From positions 21,229,851-21,293,850 of the forward strand of contig NC_079877.1 in NCBI RefSeq assembly GCF_029227915.1: a stretch of 64,000 nt of DNA, in the 5' to 3' direction. The translations under genes and the position numbers were made by a program. Under the pieces are notes generated by a model that had not been told where the DNA came from, made no database searches, and saw nothing but the letters and a program-made list of their open reading frames with translations. The stretch is from Hydractinia symbiolongicarpus. Its lineage: Eukaryota > Cnidaria > Hydrozoa > Anthoathecata > Hydractiniidae. This document shows, piece by piece, positions 27,805 through 39,154 of the stretch; the first letter of the stretch is position 1, and the number at the start of each line of letters is the position of its first letter.

Positions 27805-28119
27805 GATATCGTGAACAAACTTAATTATAGCGATCAATTGACTGTTTTCAAAACAACGCCACACAGGGCTTCATGAGTAAAACTTAAATTGTTTGGATAC
27901 CTCGCCGCACAGGGCTTGAGTAAAACTTGATGAAAGAATTATTTCGATATCTCGCCGCACAGGGCTTGAGGAGAAAAATGTAAGAATTGTTTCTTATCTC
28001 GCCGCACAGGGCTTGAGCAGTGAAATATTGATGATATCTCGCCGCACAGGGCTTGAGAAGTGAAATTTATATGATATATAGCAGAACAAGGCTCGGGGAA
28101 TAATTTGTTCACGATATCC
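27804..28119 (+). repeat. Inverted-repeat cassette with an internal 20-bp repeat array
   Basis: Arms GGATATCGTGAACAAA (27804-27819) and its exact complement (28104-28119) enclose four copies of CTCGCCGCACAGGGCTTGAG (27901, 27951, 27998, 28038) plus degenerate copies near 27856 and 28075. Spacing falls between 40 and 50 bases. It begins at the stop codon of the upstream frame and looks like an insertion or a regulatory module of the retroelement. Confidence 0.75.
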
Positions 28120-28378
28120 CACTACCTGCGACTTGACGACTACACACGAAAAACTTGATTTATTTATTATTTTTTATTTTTTGTCAATAATTTCACGATA
28201 CCTCAAATTATATAGCTGGAAGACTTGTAATAGGTGCTTTGCGTGCTCAGTAAAGTTTGCGCGCTTATAGTATACTGGAAACTTATTTCTATAACTTCTA
28301 AGATGTAATGTAGAATTCAACTTATGTTGATTACGCAAACTTTGTATTAATTAATCAACTAGTTGTTCTTTTTTGACA

Positions 28379-29387
28379 GATCACCTTAACATTGGCATCT
28401 GGGAGAAACTAGATTCTATTAGGGACGAGTCTTTACGACAAAAAGCTGCTAACCTACCAGCTCTTTTCAACACAGCCTTTGCTCCAGAGACAATCAGTAA
28501 ATATCGTAGGGCATGGCATAGGTGAGTGAAATGGACCAGTAACTATCTTGAAGTGTTACACTGTCCGGCTGAACCGTTCTTCATTTGCATTGTTCTAAAC
28601 GATTTAGTCGTAGAAAAGAGTTCTGTCAGTACAGTCATTTCGGCTTTTTGTGGAATTCTATGGGGACACTTAAATACAGGTTTTGAATCGCCTACAGACA
28701 GCCCAATTGTAAAGTTAGCTTTCGAAGGAGCTAAACGGCTACTTTTAAAAAAGTAGTACAAATCGTGAAGAACCATTTACTGCGGAAATGATTAAGACAT
28801 TGGTGGCTAAGTATGAAAAGTCCGAAAATTTGATGCATCTAAGATTCATAATTTTATGTATTTTTGGCTTCGCGGGCTTCTTTCGTATAAGTGAACTCCT
28901 GAACATTAGACTGAAACACTTAAAATTAGAAAAGGATTCTGCCCAAATTTTCATTGAAAAGTCAAAAACAGATCAGTTGAGAGATGGCAACACTGTCTAT
29001 TTTGCAAAAACTGACAGCACTGCTTGTCCATTATATTGGCTACACAAGTACTTAAAAGTGTCAAAAATTTCAGATCCGGAGTCTTTTTTGATCTGCAGGT
29101 TAGCAAAGACCAAACATGGTCATAACGCGATGGGGAATAAAGCAATTTCATACAGTGCTGCTCGAAAAACATTCGTCAAACACCTAAACGAATCATTTCA
29201 TGATAGTGGCCAATACGGATTGCACTCCTTAAGATCAGGGGGAGCTTCCGCAGCTGCTAACAATGGAGTTACCGAGCGATTGATAGGGTGGCACGGTCGC
29301 TGGTCTCCTAGCAGCACTGTCAAAGACAGATACATAAAAGATAGCAAAAAGAAACGTTTGGACATTTCCCTGAATTTAGGTATATAA
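28379..29387 (+). pseudogene. Tyrosine recombinase of the retroelement, broken
   Basis: The frame opens after a splice-acceptor-like TTTTTTGACAG (28369-28379). An N-terminal SAM-like part (SLRQKAANLPALF, SKYRRAWHR) ends in TGA at 28523-28525; the next part has a shift near 28752; the catalytic part is open from 28788 to 29387. Catalytic residues are all visible: R in FFRISELL, HSLR (29224-29235), H in GWHGRW and the nucleophile Y in DRYIKDS (29331-29333). In an active element it would insert the circular DNA. The C-terminal domain looks intact, but the gene as a whole is interrupted. Confidence 0.85.
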
Positions 29388-29417
29388 CAGCCTACAGACT
29401 TGAGCTCTTTTACCCCT

Positions 29418-29527
29418 CAGTGTATTGTATATGTGCTTTGCCAAGCCAACGAGGCGAGAATACCAATATCACCATATTGAGTTGTTATTTATTCTTAATC
29501 ATACATTGCTGGGAAGAATTGAAAAGA
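29418..29527 (+). repeat. Split direct repeat B1
   Basis: It matches ~30231-30334 and is directly joined to A2, as expected for an internal B1A2 junction. Confidence 0.8.
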
Positions 29528-29688
29528 AGCGAGGTTTCCACTATCGCAGATTGCTAGAAACTAAGTTTCTTTTCAGATTCTGTACGGCAATGCTTTGCAG
29601 GTGTGACTGCTCATGCGCAGTAAGTTAGTAATTCAGGCGATTCTCGCAAGGGTTCTTCCTATCGTCAGTTGGCCTTGACGTCGCAAAC
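29528..29688 (+). repeat. Split direct repeat A2
   Basis: It matches A1 at 26683-26845 and begins with the same AGCGAGGTTTCC directly after B1. Confidence 0.85.
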
Positions 29689-29937
29689 TTTTGCTAACAG
29701 TGTTTAATGTTCTTCATATCTTTTATTTTTTTATGTACCACTAAACTTCGAGTTTATGACGAAAATCGTGGAAAACAGACGACGAAGATATATATTGTAA
29801 GATGCACGGCATAACAAATGGTCATCTTCACGGTCTTTCTTCTCTAGAAAAAAGGCTATAAAGCTCCCACGTTTGGATCCATGGGCTAGAGAAGTTTTTT
29901 CATCCAGTTGCTGATCATCATGCCGTTCATCATAGTT

Positions 29938-30334
29938 GTGTGTATTGTATATGTGTTTTGCCAAGCCAACGAGGCGAGAATTCAGTGTATTGTATATGTG
30001 CTTTGCCAAGCCAACGAGGCAGTGTATTGTATATGTGCCTTGCCAAGCCAACGAGCCGAGAATGTGTATTGTATATGTGCTTTGCCAAGCCAACGAGGCG
30101 AGAATACGTGTATTGTATATGTGCTTTGCCAAGCCAATGAGGCGAGAGTGTATTGTATATGTGCTTTGCCAAGCCAACAAAGCGAGAATAATTGTATATG
30201 TGCTTTGCCAAGCCAACGAAGCGAGAATAATTGTATATGTGCTTTGCCAAGCCAACGAGGCGAGAATACCAATATCACCATATTGAGTTGTTATTTATTC
30301 TTAATCACCCATTGCTGGGAAGAAGTGAAAAGAA
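29938..30334 (+). repeat. Tandem expansion and split direct repeat B2
   Basis: About eight units of 36-42 bp (GTATATGTGCTTTGCCAAGCC and AACGAGGCGAGAA) run from 29938 to ~30266. The last unit continues into the unique part of B2 (to ~30334). The single copy in B1 shows that the expansion took place in B2 only. Confidence 0.85.
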
Positions 30335-31109
30335 TATAAAAATCAGCAATCAAATAAAAGGCTTTATTAACAAGACAATAAAAGAGGTATAAAATGCTAT
30401 ACACATGCGTAAAATAAAAGTGTATAAAGGTGTTAAAATCTGTTACAATAGAATTCTTATGTGATGATATGTTACGATACAAAGAAAGCAATAAAATGAA
30501 GAGAATAGTAATAAAATAATAATAACTAAAAAAGATAGAGTACAACTTAGGTGCCAGACCTACTTATTAAGAAGTTGAAAATGATTGATGTATTCCAATC
30601 GAAACATGTTCTGCAAATTAAAAAAATTGTTTCTACTTTAAAATTTATTGTTGGTTTTGTGCTCATAAGATCGTTTGGAAGTATAATAAACCTTAAAATA
30701 CTTTTCAGCCAAAACCAGTGGATCTATTAATTTTAGTTATAGTTAAAAGTTCTTGTAATATCAGCTTGCTGTTTCTTATGATCATGTTAGGTCATCTAGA
30801 TACACCTCGGAAGGCTGGAAGTTTAATTTATAAACAAGAATGTAATCTCACTACGTGCGAGACGAGATTAAACAAACAAGTTAAACACTACATGATGTTG
30901 TCATTATTATTTTGTAAATTTTTAGATTTAAGAGATTGGATTCAAAATCACCTTTTTTATTTACAAAAAATGGAAGTTAATTTTAAATGTTTTGTATTGT
31001 TAGATTGCTTATAGAAATGTTCAAAACCACGCAATTAAAATTTCCAGAAGATAAATTTTGTTTTATTATTTTCTGCACCCGTTTTTGTCTGATTTGTTCT
31101 TGCGTTGTT
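30335..31109. other. AT-rich spacer, no gene recognised
   Basis: Low-complexity A/T sequence between two transposons. The open frame at 30718-31014 shows no domain. Confidence 0.4.
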
Positions 31110-31364
31110 TTAAAGGAAAATTAAGCCTCAAACTTAAATAGCATTATTTCGGTTAACATTATGTTCGTTTCCCAAATTCTGGTCAAAATTTTGAAAAATA
31201 AATATTATTTGGATTGATTTTAATATAAAAGTTACCCCTTCTATGAGCGAACGGTAAGCGCCATTTAAAATTTCTGAGGCCACGGCTGATTCTGGGGAAT
31301 GTTATATCGTGACGTATATTACGCTGAAGAAGCATAAGCTTGCGCTAAGCGAAAGCAGCGAGAT

Positions 31365-32291
31365 ATGGAAAATTCAAGCTCCTGCTCTGACTCTCCTATT
31401 TCAGAAGTAGAATATTCAAGTGACTCAAGCGAAACGTCAGTAACAGGATGTTACATGAATGAGCCTGAATACTCCAAAGCAGAACTTGAAAAAGTGACTT
31501 ATAAATCTAGTGATAGCGAAGAAGAAGACGAATTGAATTCAAGCAGACTTGAAAATTTGCATTGGTGTACTTGTACATGTTGCGTTATTTATAATTGCTT
31601 CACTCTTGTGGAATGCAAGTGTTGCCAAGAATTTTTCAATTTATTGAACGACAAGTTGAATGATAACAAGTGCATCACGATGCACAAGGATTTTGAAATT
31701 TTATGTTTGAACCGCACAGTGTTAGAGACAGCCAGCATACGACATCGACGATATCAGAAAAAATATAACGAACTCTCCACATATACTAATAAGTAAGTCT
31801 TTCTTCAAAAAATATGTTTCTCGTAAATATTTTCACAGACCATATTTCTCATTGTCACACACAAATAAAACGTTCTTCTTATCTTCTCACTTTTCGCTTT
31901 ATAATCTTACAGGTCCATGCGCTATGAAAATACACACCATCGTAGATTATTTAATTAAATTAAAAATAATGTCATTCCTTGAATATCTAATAAAAAAGGA
32001 GGAGAGCCCATGTGCCTCAAATGACAAATTTGTTTCAAAGAAGTTTTGATGAATAAATAATTTCTTTCGAATATTTTATCCTGGTTTACACTATAACGTA
32101 AACTTTGATTCCGTTGTAGGGAAATGAGGTACACCAGTTACCGACAGTACACGGCCTGGGTACATTATTATGAAAGGCTTGGAAAAGGATGTCGCGTGGT
32201 GATTCCAGCTTGTGTTGTGCGGAAAATAAGGGAAGAATTTCCTGATTCAGATAGAAAATATACTGGATTCAAAGAATTTGTTGACATATAA
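31365..32291 (+). CDS. P2X7-ballast-like zinc-binding protein, two exons
   Basis: Exon 1 is 31365-31792, followed by GTAAGT; exon 2 is 32120-32291, preceded by CCGTTGTAG. Joined they give 199 aa without a break (600 nt). An acidic Ser-rich N-terminus (SSCSDSPISEVEYSS) is followed by a Cys-rich core: WCTCTCC, CKCCQEF, CITMHKDF and CLNRTVL. The end has YRQYTAWVHYYERLGKGCRV and VIPACVVRKIREEFPD. This matches the cytoplasmic ballast domain of vertebrate P2X7 receptors, which binds zinc and nucleotide; standalone versions are, as I recall, common in cnidarian genomes. Here it is enclosed in a transposon and has no channel domain. Its role for the transposon is unknown; DNA or protein binding is possible. 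Confidence 0.82.
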
Positions 32292-32444
32292 CGGGACTTA
32301 ACATTTTTAAACAAACAATAACAACAACAAAAAAGCGAAATAAAGTACAACGGACCAGAGTTATTTTTTGAATCGTTTTGCATAATTCCGTTTCTCTAAA
32401 ATTTTCGAAGTGTCAGGTCTGGCCGTGTGGGCAATGTTACGTGG

Positions 32445-35112
32445 TCAACTAAGCTTGTTTACAACTTCTTTACCAGAGATCTTTACCTTTACCCCACTTT
32501 CCTTTCTTTCAATTATGTCATTCATTATCGCATCAACAAAACTGAAAGACTTGGGTTCTTTCACAGGTTTCGCGACCCACTCTTTATTCAATTTGCTTGA
32601 GACAAACTTCCACTTTTTTTCACCGACCTTCTGACTCCCTTTACGCGCGCATTTTACAACAGCCTGCTTTCGACCAACGTTATTGTTATGGTTCAAGATA
32701 GCCAACTTCACTCGGGCGTTCATCACATTCAACTCGAAATGTTGCCGTTTTGGTGCGTACGCTGTTATCAGTGAGTGAAAAACTTCCACGCCCCCTGTGT
32801 GGTATGGTTCGCAAAGAAGTTCCATATCCTTCAAGTTTTTTTTATCAAGGACGATTTCTTCCAATGCATTATACGCTGGCGAATGTTTCTCAATCCACTT
32901 CTTCTTTCGTGCCTCAGCACTAGAATAGGCTTCGTGTCGGCACCTGGGATACTTGGGATATTGCTTCGCGAAATTATGTTTATTCATAACATGTTGAAGT
33001 ATCGACTTCCACATTTGCACCAACAGCTCTGGGTCACCTTGGCAGTTTTCGGCACACCAGAAAAGATTATTTCCTATTGGTTTGATCCAATCCTGTAATA
33101 TTCGCCTATCTTTTCGTTTTACTAATGGTCTAAGTTTGGCTTTGATGTTCTTAGCAAAATGCCATGGATCATACCGATGCATGATATCTAACCTGTTTTC
33201 CATTATCCATTTAGCGATTTGCCTGTTTCGGTCTGTGCCAACTCTTCCTACAGGATAGTTATCGGAACTTAACTGCTCAAGGCAATTTTTGAAGCCTTGT
33301 AACTCCAAGGGCGCCGAACCTTTACCGGTTGTTGTTTGGATTGTGGTTGTCGCAACAATTTTGTTAGACGCTGACGATTGTAAACTATATGTGCAATACT
33401 TAGCAGATTTACCAGGTGAGTCAAATCTGCCATCGGCAAGACATGCTTCATTCTCTCCCCGACTATCCTCTCTTGCACTGGCAATATTTTTCACGAAATG
33501 GTCGTTTACAGTTGGGATTATCAGTGATCGTGAACATCATAGTATGTTCGTTGATTGACAAAATTTAAACCAGAAAAATTCGCAACTTTCTTCACCCTTT
33601 CATATGTGTTTCCTAAAATGGTAATATATGATTTTAGGTGATCCAGACTGCAGCGTGCTGAATGAGCAGCGAAAATAACAAAAAGTCAACATGTCCGAGA
33701 GATGAGTTTGCTTTCAACCCGTTTGAAAACATGGCATAGCCTGCTGTAAATTTGCATATCATCATGCAGCATGCAAAAGAAGATTTTTTTTACCTGAACA
33801 AAATATTGCAGAGGATAGCAACAAATTAAATGCTGGCATTTTTCCAAGCATGGGTTGACTTTTCCAGTCAAAAACCACATGCTCATTGATGCAATACCCT
33901 TTGTATAGTACACACGTTCCCTGCTCACGCTTTTCGATACTGGTTGCGGTTCCATCACATGAACGACAGGGCAGTAAGTTAAATATTTCATCTAGCATGC
34001 TTTCGGAAACAACAAATTTCTTTTCTTTTAAAATGCTTCGTTCGGTTTCATGAGCATCACTAATATTGATTGACTCTTCTGCACTTTCAGCGATGTAATC
34101 AGAGTCTTTTTCATCGTCAGTTGGTAAGAATTGTAATGACGAGTTTATAGGAGAGAGTGAGACGTCCTCACAAACGTGCTTTCTTTTAGAAGGAGTGGAG
34201 CAAACAGTTTTTTCTTTGGAATATGCGTGATCGTTTACCACAGCAACGTAATTAGCAGAAATGGAATAATACTCGGGAGCTTGCATTTCAAAGTCACATG
34301 ATTCTAACCGATCAGTTTGACAGCTTCTGTTTAAGTCGCTTAGTGATATTTCACATTGAACTCCAACGTTCTTGTGGGTTGGTTCAATAATCTTGAAAGA
34401 TAAAATAACTAAGTTTTACCGAAAAAAAAGTTGCAACAAATCAAAATCAGTTACAGCGTGACTTACATCCTTCACATTTATGATCATGATGGTTTCTTCT
34501 TCAACCAAAGTTGGATTTGTTTGAACATTCACAGTTTCGTTTTGAGAAACTTCGTTTTCCGTTAGCAGATGGCCGATAAGCTGTAAAACACAAAATTAAA
34601 TACAACTCAGTGTAAACAAGACCTAAACAATATCATTTGAAAACACTCCAGAGGTAGTCTAGATAAAAAATAGAAAGAAAACTGATGTAATTATATGTTA
34701 GAAAAAAGTGACCAACTTCAGAACGTGCTAATTCTTCACTTCGTCTAACAGATAATTTTCGTTGCTGTAAATGTTTTGTGCCGTCCATGTTTATTTCATC
34801 GTATGTTTTGTGCGAAAATTTTGTTGGCACTGCCCCTGGTACTAACTCTTTCTTTTTTCTTTTCGTAAAATATTCCGGCAATGTTATTTCTTTTTTTAAA
34901 CAATCTGGGTGAAAATGATCTTCGCATAACACAGCGTCTTTACCAAATTTCAACGTATTGATGTTCACATCGGCACGACCCATGTTGTTTATCCATCTCA
35001 AACAACGCAACTTTTCTTCGTTACTGTTCGGTCGAGGAATCATAAAAAAAGACTTCTTCACCTCTCCTTTCCCAGTACTATTTCTACAGCCATAAGCTTT
35101 ACAAGTAGGCAT
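32445..35112 (-). CDS. THAP-domain transposase (Kolobok-like), four exons, one frameshift
   Basis: Exons on the minus strand: 35112-34717, 34580-34467, 34391-33794, 33612-32445. Splice sites read GT/AG and phases fit; a one-base loss near 33535 is the only break (2276 nt against the expected 2277). Exon 1 has a THAP zinc finger (MPTCKAYGC, RWINNMGR, LCEDHFHPDCL, then GAVPTKF). The third exon has CRSCDG, YCINEHVVFDW and SQPMLGKMPAFNLLLSS. The last exon has ADGRFDSPGKSAKY, VGTDRNRQIAKW and MHRYDPWHFAKN, with acidic residues spaced like a DDE core. It should cut and paste DNA at TTAA. The first donor (GTTGGT) is weak. Confidence 0.8.
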
Positions 35113-35386
35113 CGTTTTTGGAAGAAAGATAACATCAACAAATACGCTGTTACGTTTGTTCACATTGTGTAAACAACTTTAAAAAAGATGAAAAGCGTAA
35201 AATACGTCATAGATCTCCATCGCAGATTTTTTAATATTTAAACATGGCGATTACTGTTGTCAACTTTTATGCTAGAAAAGGGATGTAAATTGAAAGAATT
35301 TCAATTTTTTTATATACCATCAAAATAAGTAGGGTTTGTAAAAGATATTTCCGAAGAAAAAAAATTTGGGCTTAATTCCCCTTTAA

Positions 35387-35659
35387 TGCCTACACAACTT
35401 CCGAATTAAGTCCTACTTTGTTCTCACTTATGAAACTTTACCGTAGTTTAAAACAAGTGCAAGAAAATTCAGATTCTGGCTTGTTCTTATTTTCTAACAA
35501 AATTCTGACTCAGGTTGTTAGTTGTAAAAACAGTTTTGTTCCTATTCATCGAAAAATATTTGGGTTCTGTCCTTATACAGTTGTTCTTACAAAAAGTCCT
35601 GTCCTGCGTAGTCCTGTCACATTTCCTAGAAATAGGTATGGATGATTTGAAAGTTATTT
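35387..35659. other. Spacer, no gene recognised
   Basis: AT-rich DNA between the THAP transposon and repeat copy B. The short open frames here show no domain. Confidence 0.35.
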
Positions 35660-36765
35660 TTACGTTTTTTCCTTGGTTTGATGTAGCTAGCTTACTCAAT
35701 TACTTTGTGGTGCCTTGGAAAATGCTGTCATCCTTCAATGGAATCAATACCTAGCTAGCTACCTCTAGCTACAGTCAGAAGAAGAAAATTCAATCCATAA
35801 AGTATTAACAAAACTCTTTCTTTTTAAATTTTTTTATACAATTTTTAAATATTTCCTAAATCTCAAGTTGCTTCTTTTTTTGTTGTATCGTGGAAATAAA
35901 TTTAAGCCACCAATCCAAAACTAAGGGGGGAAAATATACACGAGCGTGCCGATAAGCCACCAATGGTTCAATAAACTATAAAAATTAAAATTAACTTACC
36001 ATGTGTGGTAGCGAAGTTCTTAAAAGAACTGTTTTTGATGGTTTTTGATAACATTTACTTTAAAAATAACTTATATATAAACTTTATTAACTCAAGCGCC
36101 TTCTTGCAACTGTCGTCCGCATGATGGTATGTTACAAGAAATTGCATTTCGGGAATGCTCCGGGCGATGTTGGTGGACAACCGCCAATTTTATTCGCAAA
36201 GTCGCCCGAACTCGTCCTTGTATACCTCTTCATTCTTTAAGGTATTTGCTCATTTGTGGTTAAAAACTTTTGTACTGTTGCTACTAGCGTTTCTTTACTG
36301 ATATATGTTCTAAATCTGAACTATTTTATCAAACGGTGCCTTTACCTGGAAGTTCTACTTTGTTTACCTACTTTCGAATGTTGTTAAATTCTTCAACACT
36401 TGAACCTTGCAATAATTTTTTCAAGAAGTGAACTATGTACGACGTGTGAAGTCACGAATGACCAAGTGGACTTATGTTCGATAATGGTGGCAACCGTTAA
36501 TGTAATTATTGTTTTTGGGAGATTAAGTTTGGACATATATAAAAATATTTAAAAAAGATAAAAAAAATATTCAGGGCTTCCTCATTTTCTTTACAACCCT
36601 ATGTTTTTGCATTGTGTTTCATGAGCTTACAATAATGTGGTATAGCTAAGTTATGATACGTAAAAACTACTCTTGAATGACCCTTTAAGGATGTGAAACC
36701 ACATAATAGACCTTACTCAAATTTCGTTTTTTTCGTAACTTTTGTGTTCCGTATGGTAGATTAGT
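35660..36765 (+). repeat. Interspersed repeat, copy B
   Basis: It aligns with 25125-26265. It lacks the two insertions of copy A but holds its own insertion at ~35939-36238, which copy A lacks. Confidence 0.75.
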
Positions 36766-36889
36766 GTGCGTGTCAACTGGCCAAAAAAGCCATAAGTGTG
36801 AGGGCAAGCTTGGGCAAATTTTTAAATGCAATTTGTACTTTCCAAATGAAAAACAGTGCTTTCAATTCTGTTGTATTGGCTACAAAAAG

Positions 36890-37110
36890 TAGTGATCTAT
36901 ATTTTATGTGGTTAGCCTCATTAATTCCAATAAATTTACCCTGTCAATTTTTTTCAGGAGGTACAACATAGACGGTTCTAGAGTGTTAAAAAGCTTCCAT
37001 TTGAGCTACAGAAACCTTTTAAATTTCTGTTCAATAAGCAACAACTGTTACGTGGGATTGAACCCATATAGGAAGTGAACGCTATACCGACTGAACTACC
37101 AATCCCAAAA
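36890..37110 (+). repeat. SINE-like element with tRNA-like segment
   Basis: The left part resembles the 25255 and 46036 elements (GGTTAGCCTCA, ACCCTGTC, CAGGAGG). At 37046-37108 the minus strand reads like a tRNA-derived region: GGGATTGGTAGTTCAGTCGG, then GGGTTCAATCCCA as a B-box-like arm. At ~56 bases it is too short for a functional tRNA. Confidence 0.4.
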
Positions 37111-38599
37111 GAAGACAACCCTCAAAATGACTTTATTAATTATATCAAGCATATTGTATCTAGTAAACACTTTTTGAGCACTCTGTCCCAAAAAATGATA
37201 TATATTTGTAGCTTAGAAATTTAGCTCTAAATGTCGTCCCTCAAAGGCACTGGATTTTAATGTATTTAGAGACTTTGCTATATATATAATATAATATATT
37301 ATATAAAAATGTTTTCTGTTTCTTTTTAGATTGTGTACAATTAGAGCGAGGAGGGATGTTATCTTTCAATACGTAAGATAAAAAGAAGAAAGCGAAACCT
37401 CACACCGCGTTGTTATTGTTTTTCTGTCAAAATTTTGAAGCTGTTTTATAAATCTTGATAAAGTTAATAAATTGTTTCTGTAGATTGTTTGTTTTTGTTT
37501 ATTGTTTCCCGTGAGTTTTCGAAACTTATTGCAGCAGATACCGTGGCTTCAAGAAATCGGTTTTCATAACTAGTGCCGTTATTTTTACGTGAAAAAAAAG
37601 CAACCCACAAGCTGCTTCGTTCGCCTTCTCATCTCCGAAATCGTTTAGGCGAAAGTCTCTATTATTATCGCCTTCTCATCTCCGAAATCGTTTAGGCGAA
37701 AGTCTCTATTATTATCTGCGTTCCAAGTATTATTTTCCGGTTGAAAGAGTGTACCTTACGACGCGCATCCCCCTAATTCGTGGCAATTTGGCACACAACG
37801 GATTGCACAACTCGATGCATTGCAATTCTTTTAGAATAAAGGTTTTAACTTTATAAAAGTATAACTTCGCATGGATTTTTGGCGCTAAAAGCTTCATCAA
37901 TGTTGGATTTACGTCGGCCAACACTGACAATATTGTGATTATTATCAATATATAATTTTATAATTCTGTGGAAAGAGGTTTTACGAAATTTCTCATGTAT
38001 CGTTTTTGTTTAGTTTCGCGCGATCTAAATTTCTCGTACCTTCTGAAAAGAAATATTCCGCATATATATATATTGTATTTTTGCCAAAAATCACTACTTT
38101 TGCGCAACAAGTTGTTGTTGATCCACGGTGAGTTTATTTTACAACCTTGTCCCCAGGGTTTTCTACGTCTATGATATTCAGTTTTGGTGTATTCCCAGAT
38201 GTCAGCTGCAGTAAGATGTTAGCACCTCGCCGTATTATATCAAAAAGAAGCAAAAAACACTAGGGACAACGAATGGCTAGTTTCAATTTTGCTTGCAACT
38301 TGCGTAATGCTTCGCAACCTTTTTTTTAATTTCTAGTTTTAATTTCTAGTTTAAAATTGAAGCTAACATCATGTAAATAATGTTATACTCAAACTAATAA
38401 ATGTAACATAAACCCAGAAACAATTGATTTCAAAGGTAAAGGCGGATAAAAGATCCGGCTCGTTGGACCAAAATGAGGGAACCAACAGCTCAGAATTAAA
38501 GGATTGTAACGAAAGAGGTTCTTCTAAATTATGACATAAATATATATAATCAAATAAAATCAAAGTATATGTTTACGGCGTTCGTATTTCCGACAATAG
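37111..38599. other. AT-rich spacer with simple repeats
   Basis: TA-rich runs lie at 37278-37310. There is an exact 47-bp tandem duplication at 37622-37668/37669-37715 (CGCCTTCTCATCTCCGAAAT...). No gene is supported. Confidence 0.5.
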
Positions 38600-38981
38600 T
38601 TAGACCTACAAAATATTAATGCTGCTAGTTCCCGATGGATATAAAACGTTGACCGCAAGATTAGGGTTGTTATTTTCAAATTTTATTATTTTTTAATGTC
38701 GAGTGGGAATTCTAACCCGTTCCAGTTATATATATATTTATTAGCAAGGTGTCGTAATTTAGTGACTCGCTCTGGATTGGTATCGATTTTTCATGATGTA
38801 ATGCTGCGATGACAGCCCACTTAAAACATTCTTCGTCATTGTTTTTTGGGTTGATGATGGCCTTTTTTGTTTTTATCCAAGATGGTAATTTGATATAGGA
38901 GGAACCTCGTGTAAGCTGCAGTTTGTGAAAATCTATATCCAGGTGCATTATTCGATCGATTGTAAACCCACTCTGCGGTAG
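38600..38981 (-). pseudogene. Relic pPolB gene, downstream part (second half of a LINE-split gene)
   Basis: The minus strand reads GFTIDRIMHLDIDFHKLQLTR, then GSSYIKLPSW and DEECFKWAVIAALHH, the same block as in the polymerase at 1-520. After a shift near 38755 it continues to about 38610 with matches to the following segment of that gene. It joins in frame to 43703-44336 once the LINE between them is removed. The 3' remainder is missing. Confidence 0.75.
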
Positions 38982-39154
38982 AGTGTGAACTCAAAAAGAT
39001 TATAAGAAGGACATTTCAGTAACTATTTAACTGCAAATAACTGAAAAAAGATATAAAAACAGATAAAAAAACTCACACTATTTCTAGGTCCTTGAGTTTA
39101 AGGTATCAGTAAATCTGCTATCAGTAACTCACATAACTAATCAGTAACTAACTC

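Larger units (their letters stand above)
26683..30334 (+). mobile_element. Tyrosine-recombinase retroelement (DIRS/PAT/Ngaro group) with split direct repeats, internally deleted
   Basis: The order is A1 (26683-26845), RNase H and recombinase genes, B1 (29418-29527), A2 (29528-29688), B2 (~30231-30334). A1 and A2 match over ~160 bp starting AGCGAGGTTTCCAC; B1 and B2 match over ~105 bp ending GTGAAAAGAA-like sequence. This A1-genes-B1A2-B2 layout is the defining structure of PAT/Ngaro-type elements, which integrate by a tyrosine recombinase through a circular intermediate. A short ORF opens right after A1 (MADEEIQKIV at ~26848), but gag and reverse transcriptase are missing, so a large internal deletion lies near 26910-26995. 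Confidence 0.85.
31110..35386. mobile_element. THAP transposon, Kolobok-like, with two convergent genes
   Basis: TTAA stands at both edges (31110-31113 and 35383-35386). Next to it are short inverted repeats: AGGAAAATTAAGCCTCAAA at the left and AGGGGAATTAAGCCCAAA reading in from the right (about 15 of 18 positions agree). TTAA duplications and THAP-bearing transposases are known for the Kolobok superfamily. Inside are a four-exon THAP transposase on the minus strand (32445-35112) and a two-exon P2X7-ballast-like gene on the plus strand (31365-32291), tail to tail 154 bp apart. The coding content is almost intact, so the copy is young. Confidence 0.72.

Noticed and set aside
27901-28057. CRISPR-like array of 20-bp repeats
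   Set aside because: Only four exact units, spacers differ in length (20-30 bases), and the setting is a eukaryotic retroelement with inverted arms.
29731-30286. Overlapping repetitive open frames on both strands (pattern AKHIYNT / CALPSQR)
   Set aside because: They are produced by the ~40-bp tandem repeat in B2 and have no coding signature.
37046-37108. A tRNA gene
   Set aside because: At ~56 bases it cannot form a full cloverleaf and lies in a repeat; treated as tRNA-derived at most.
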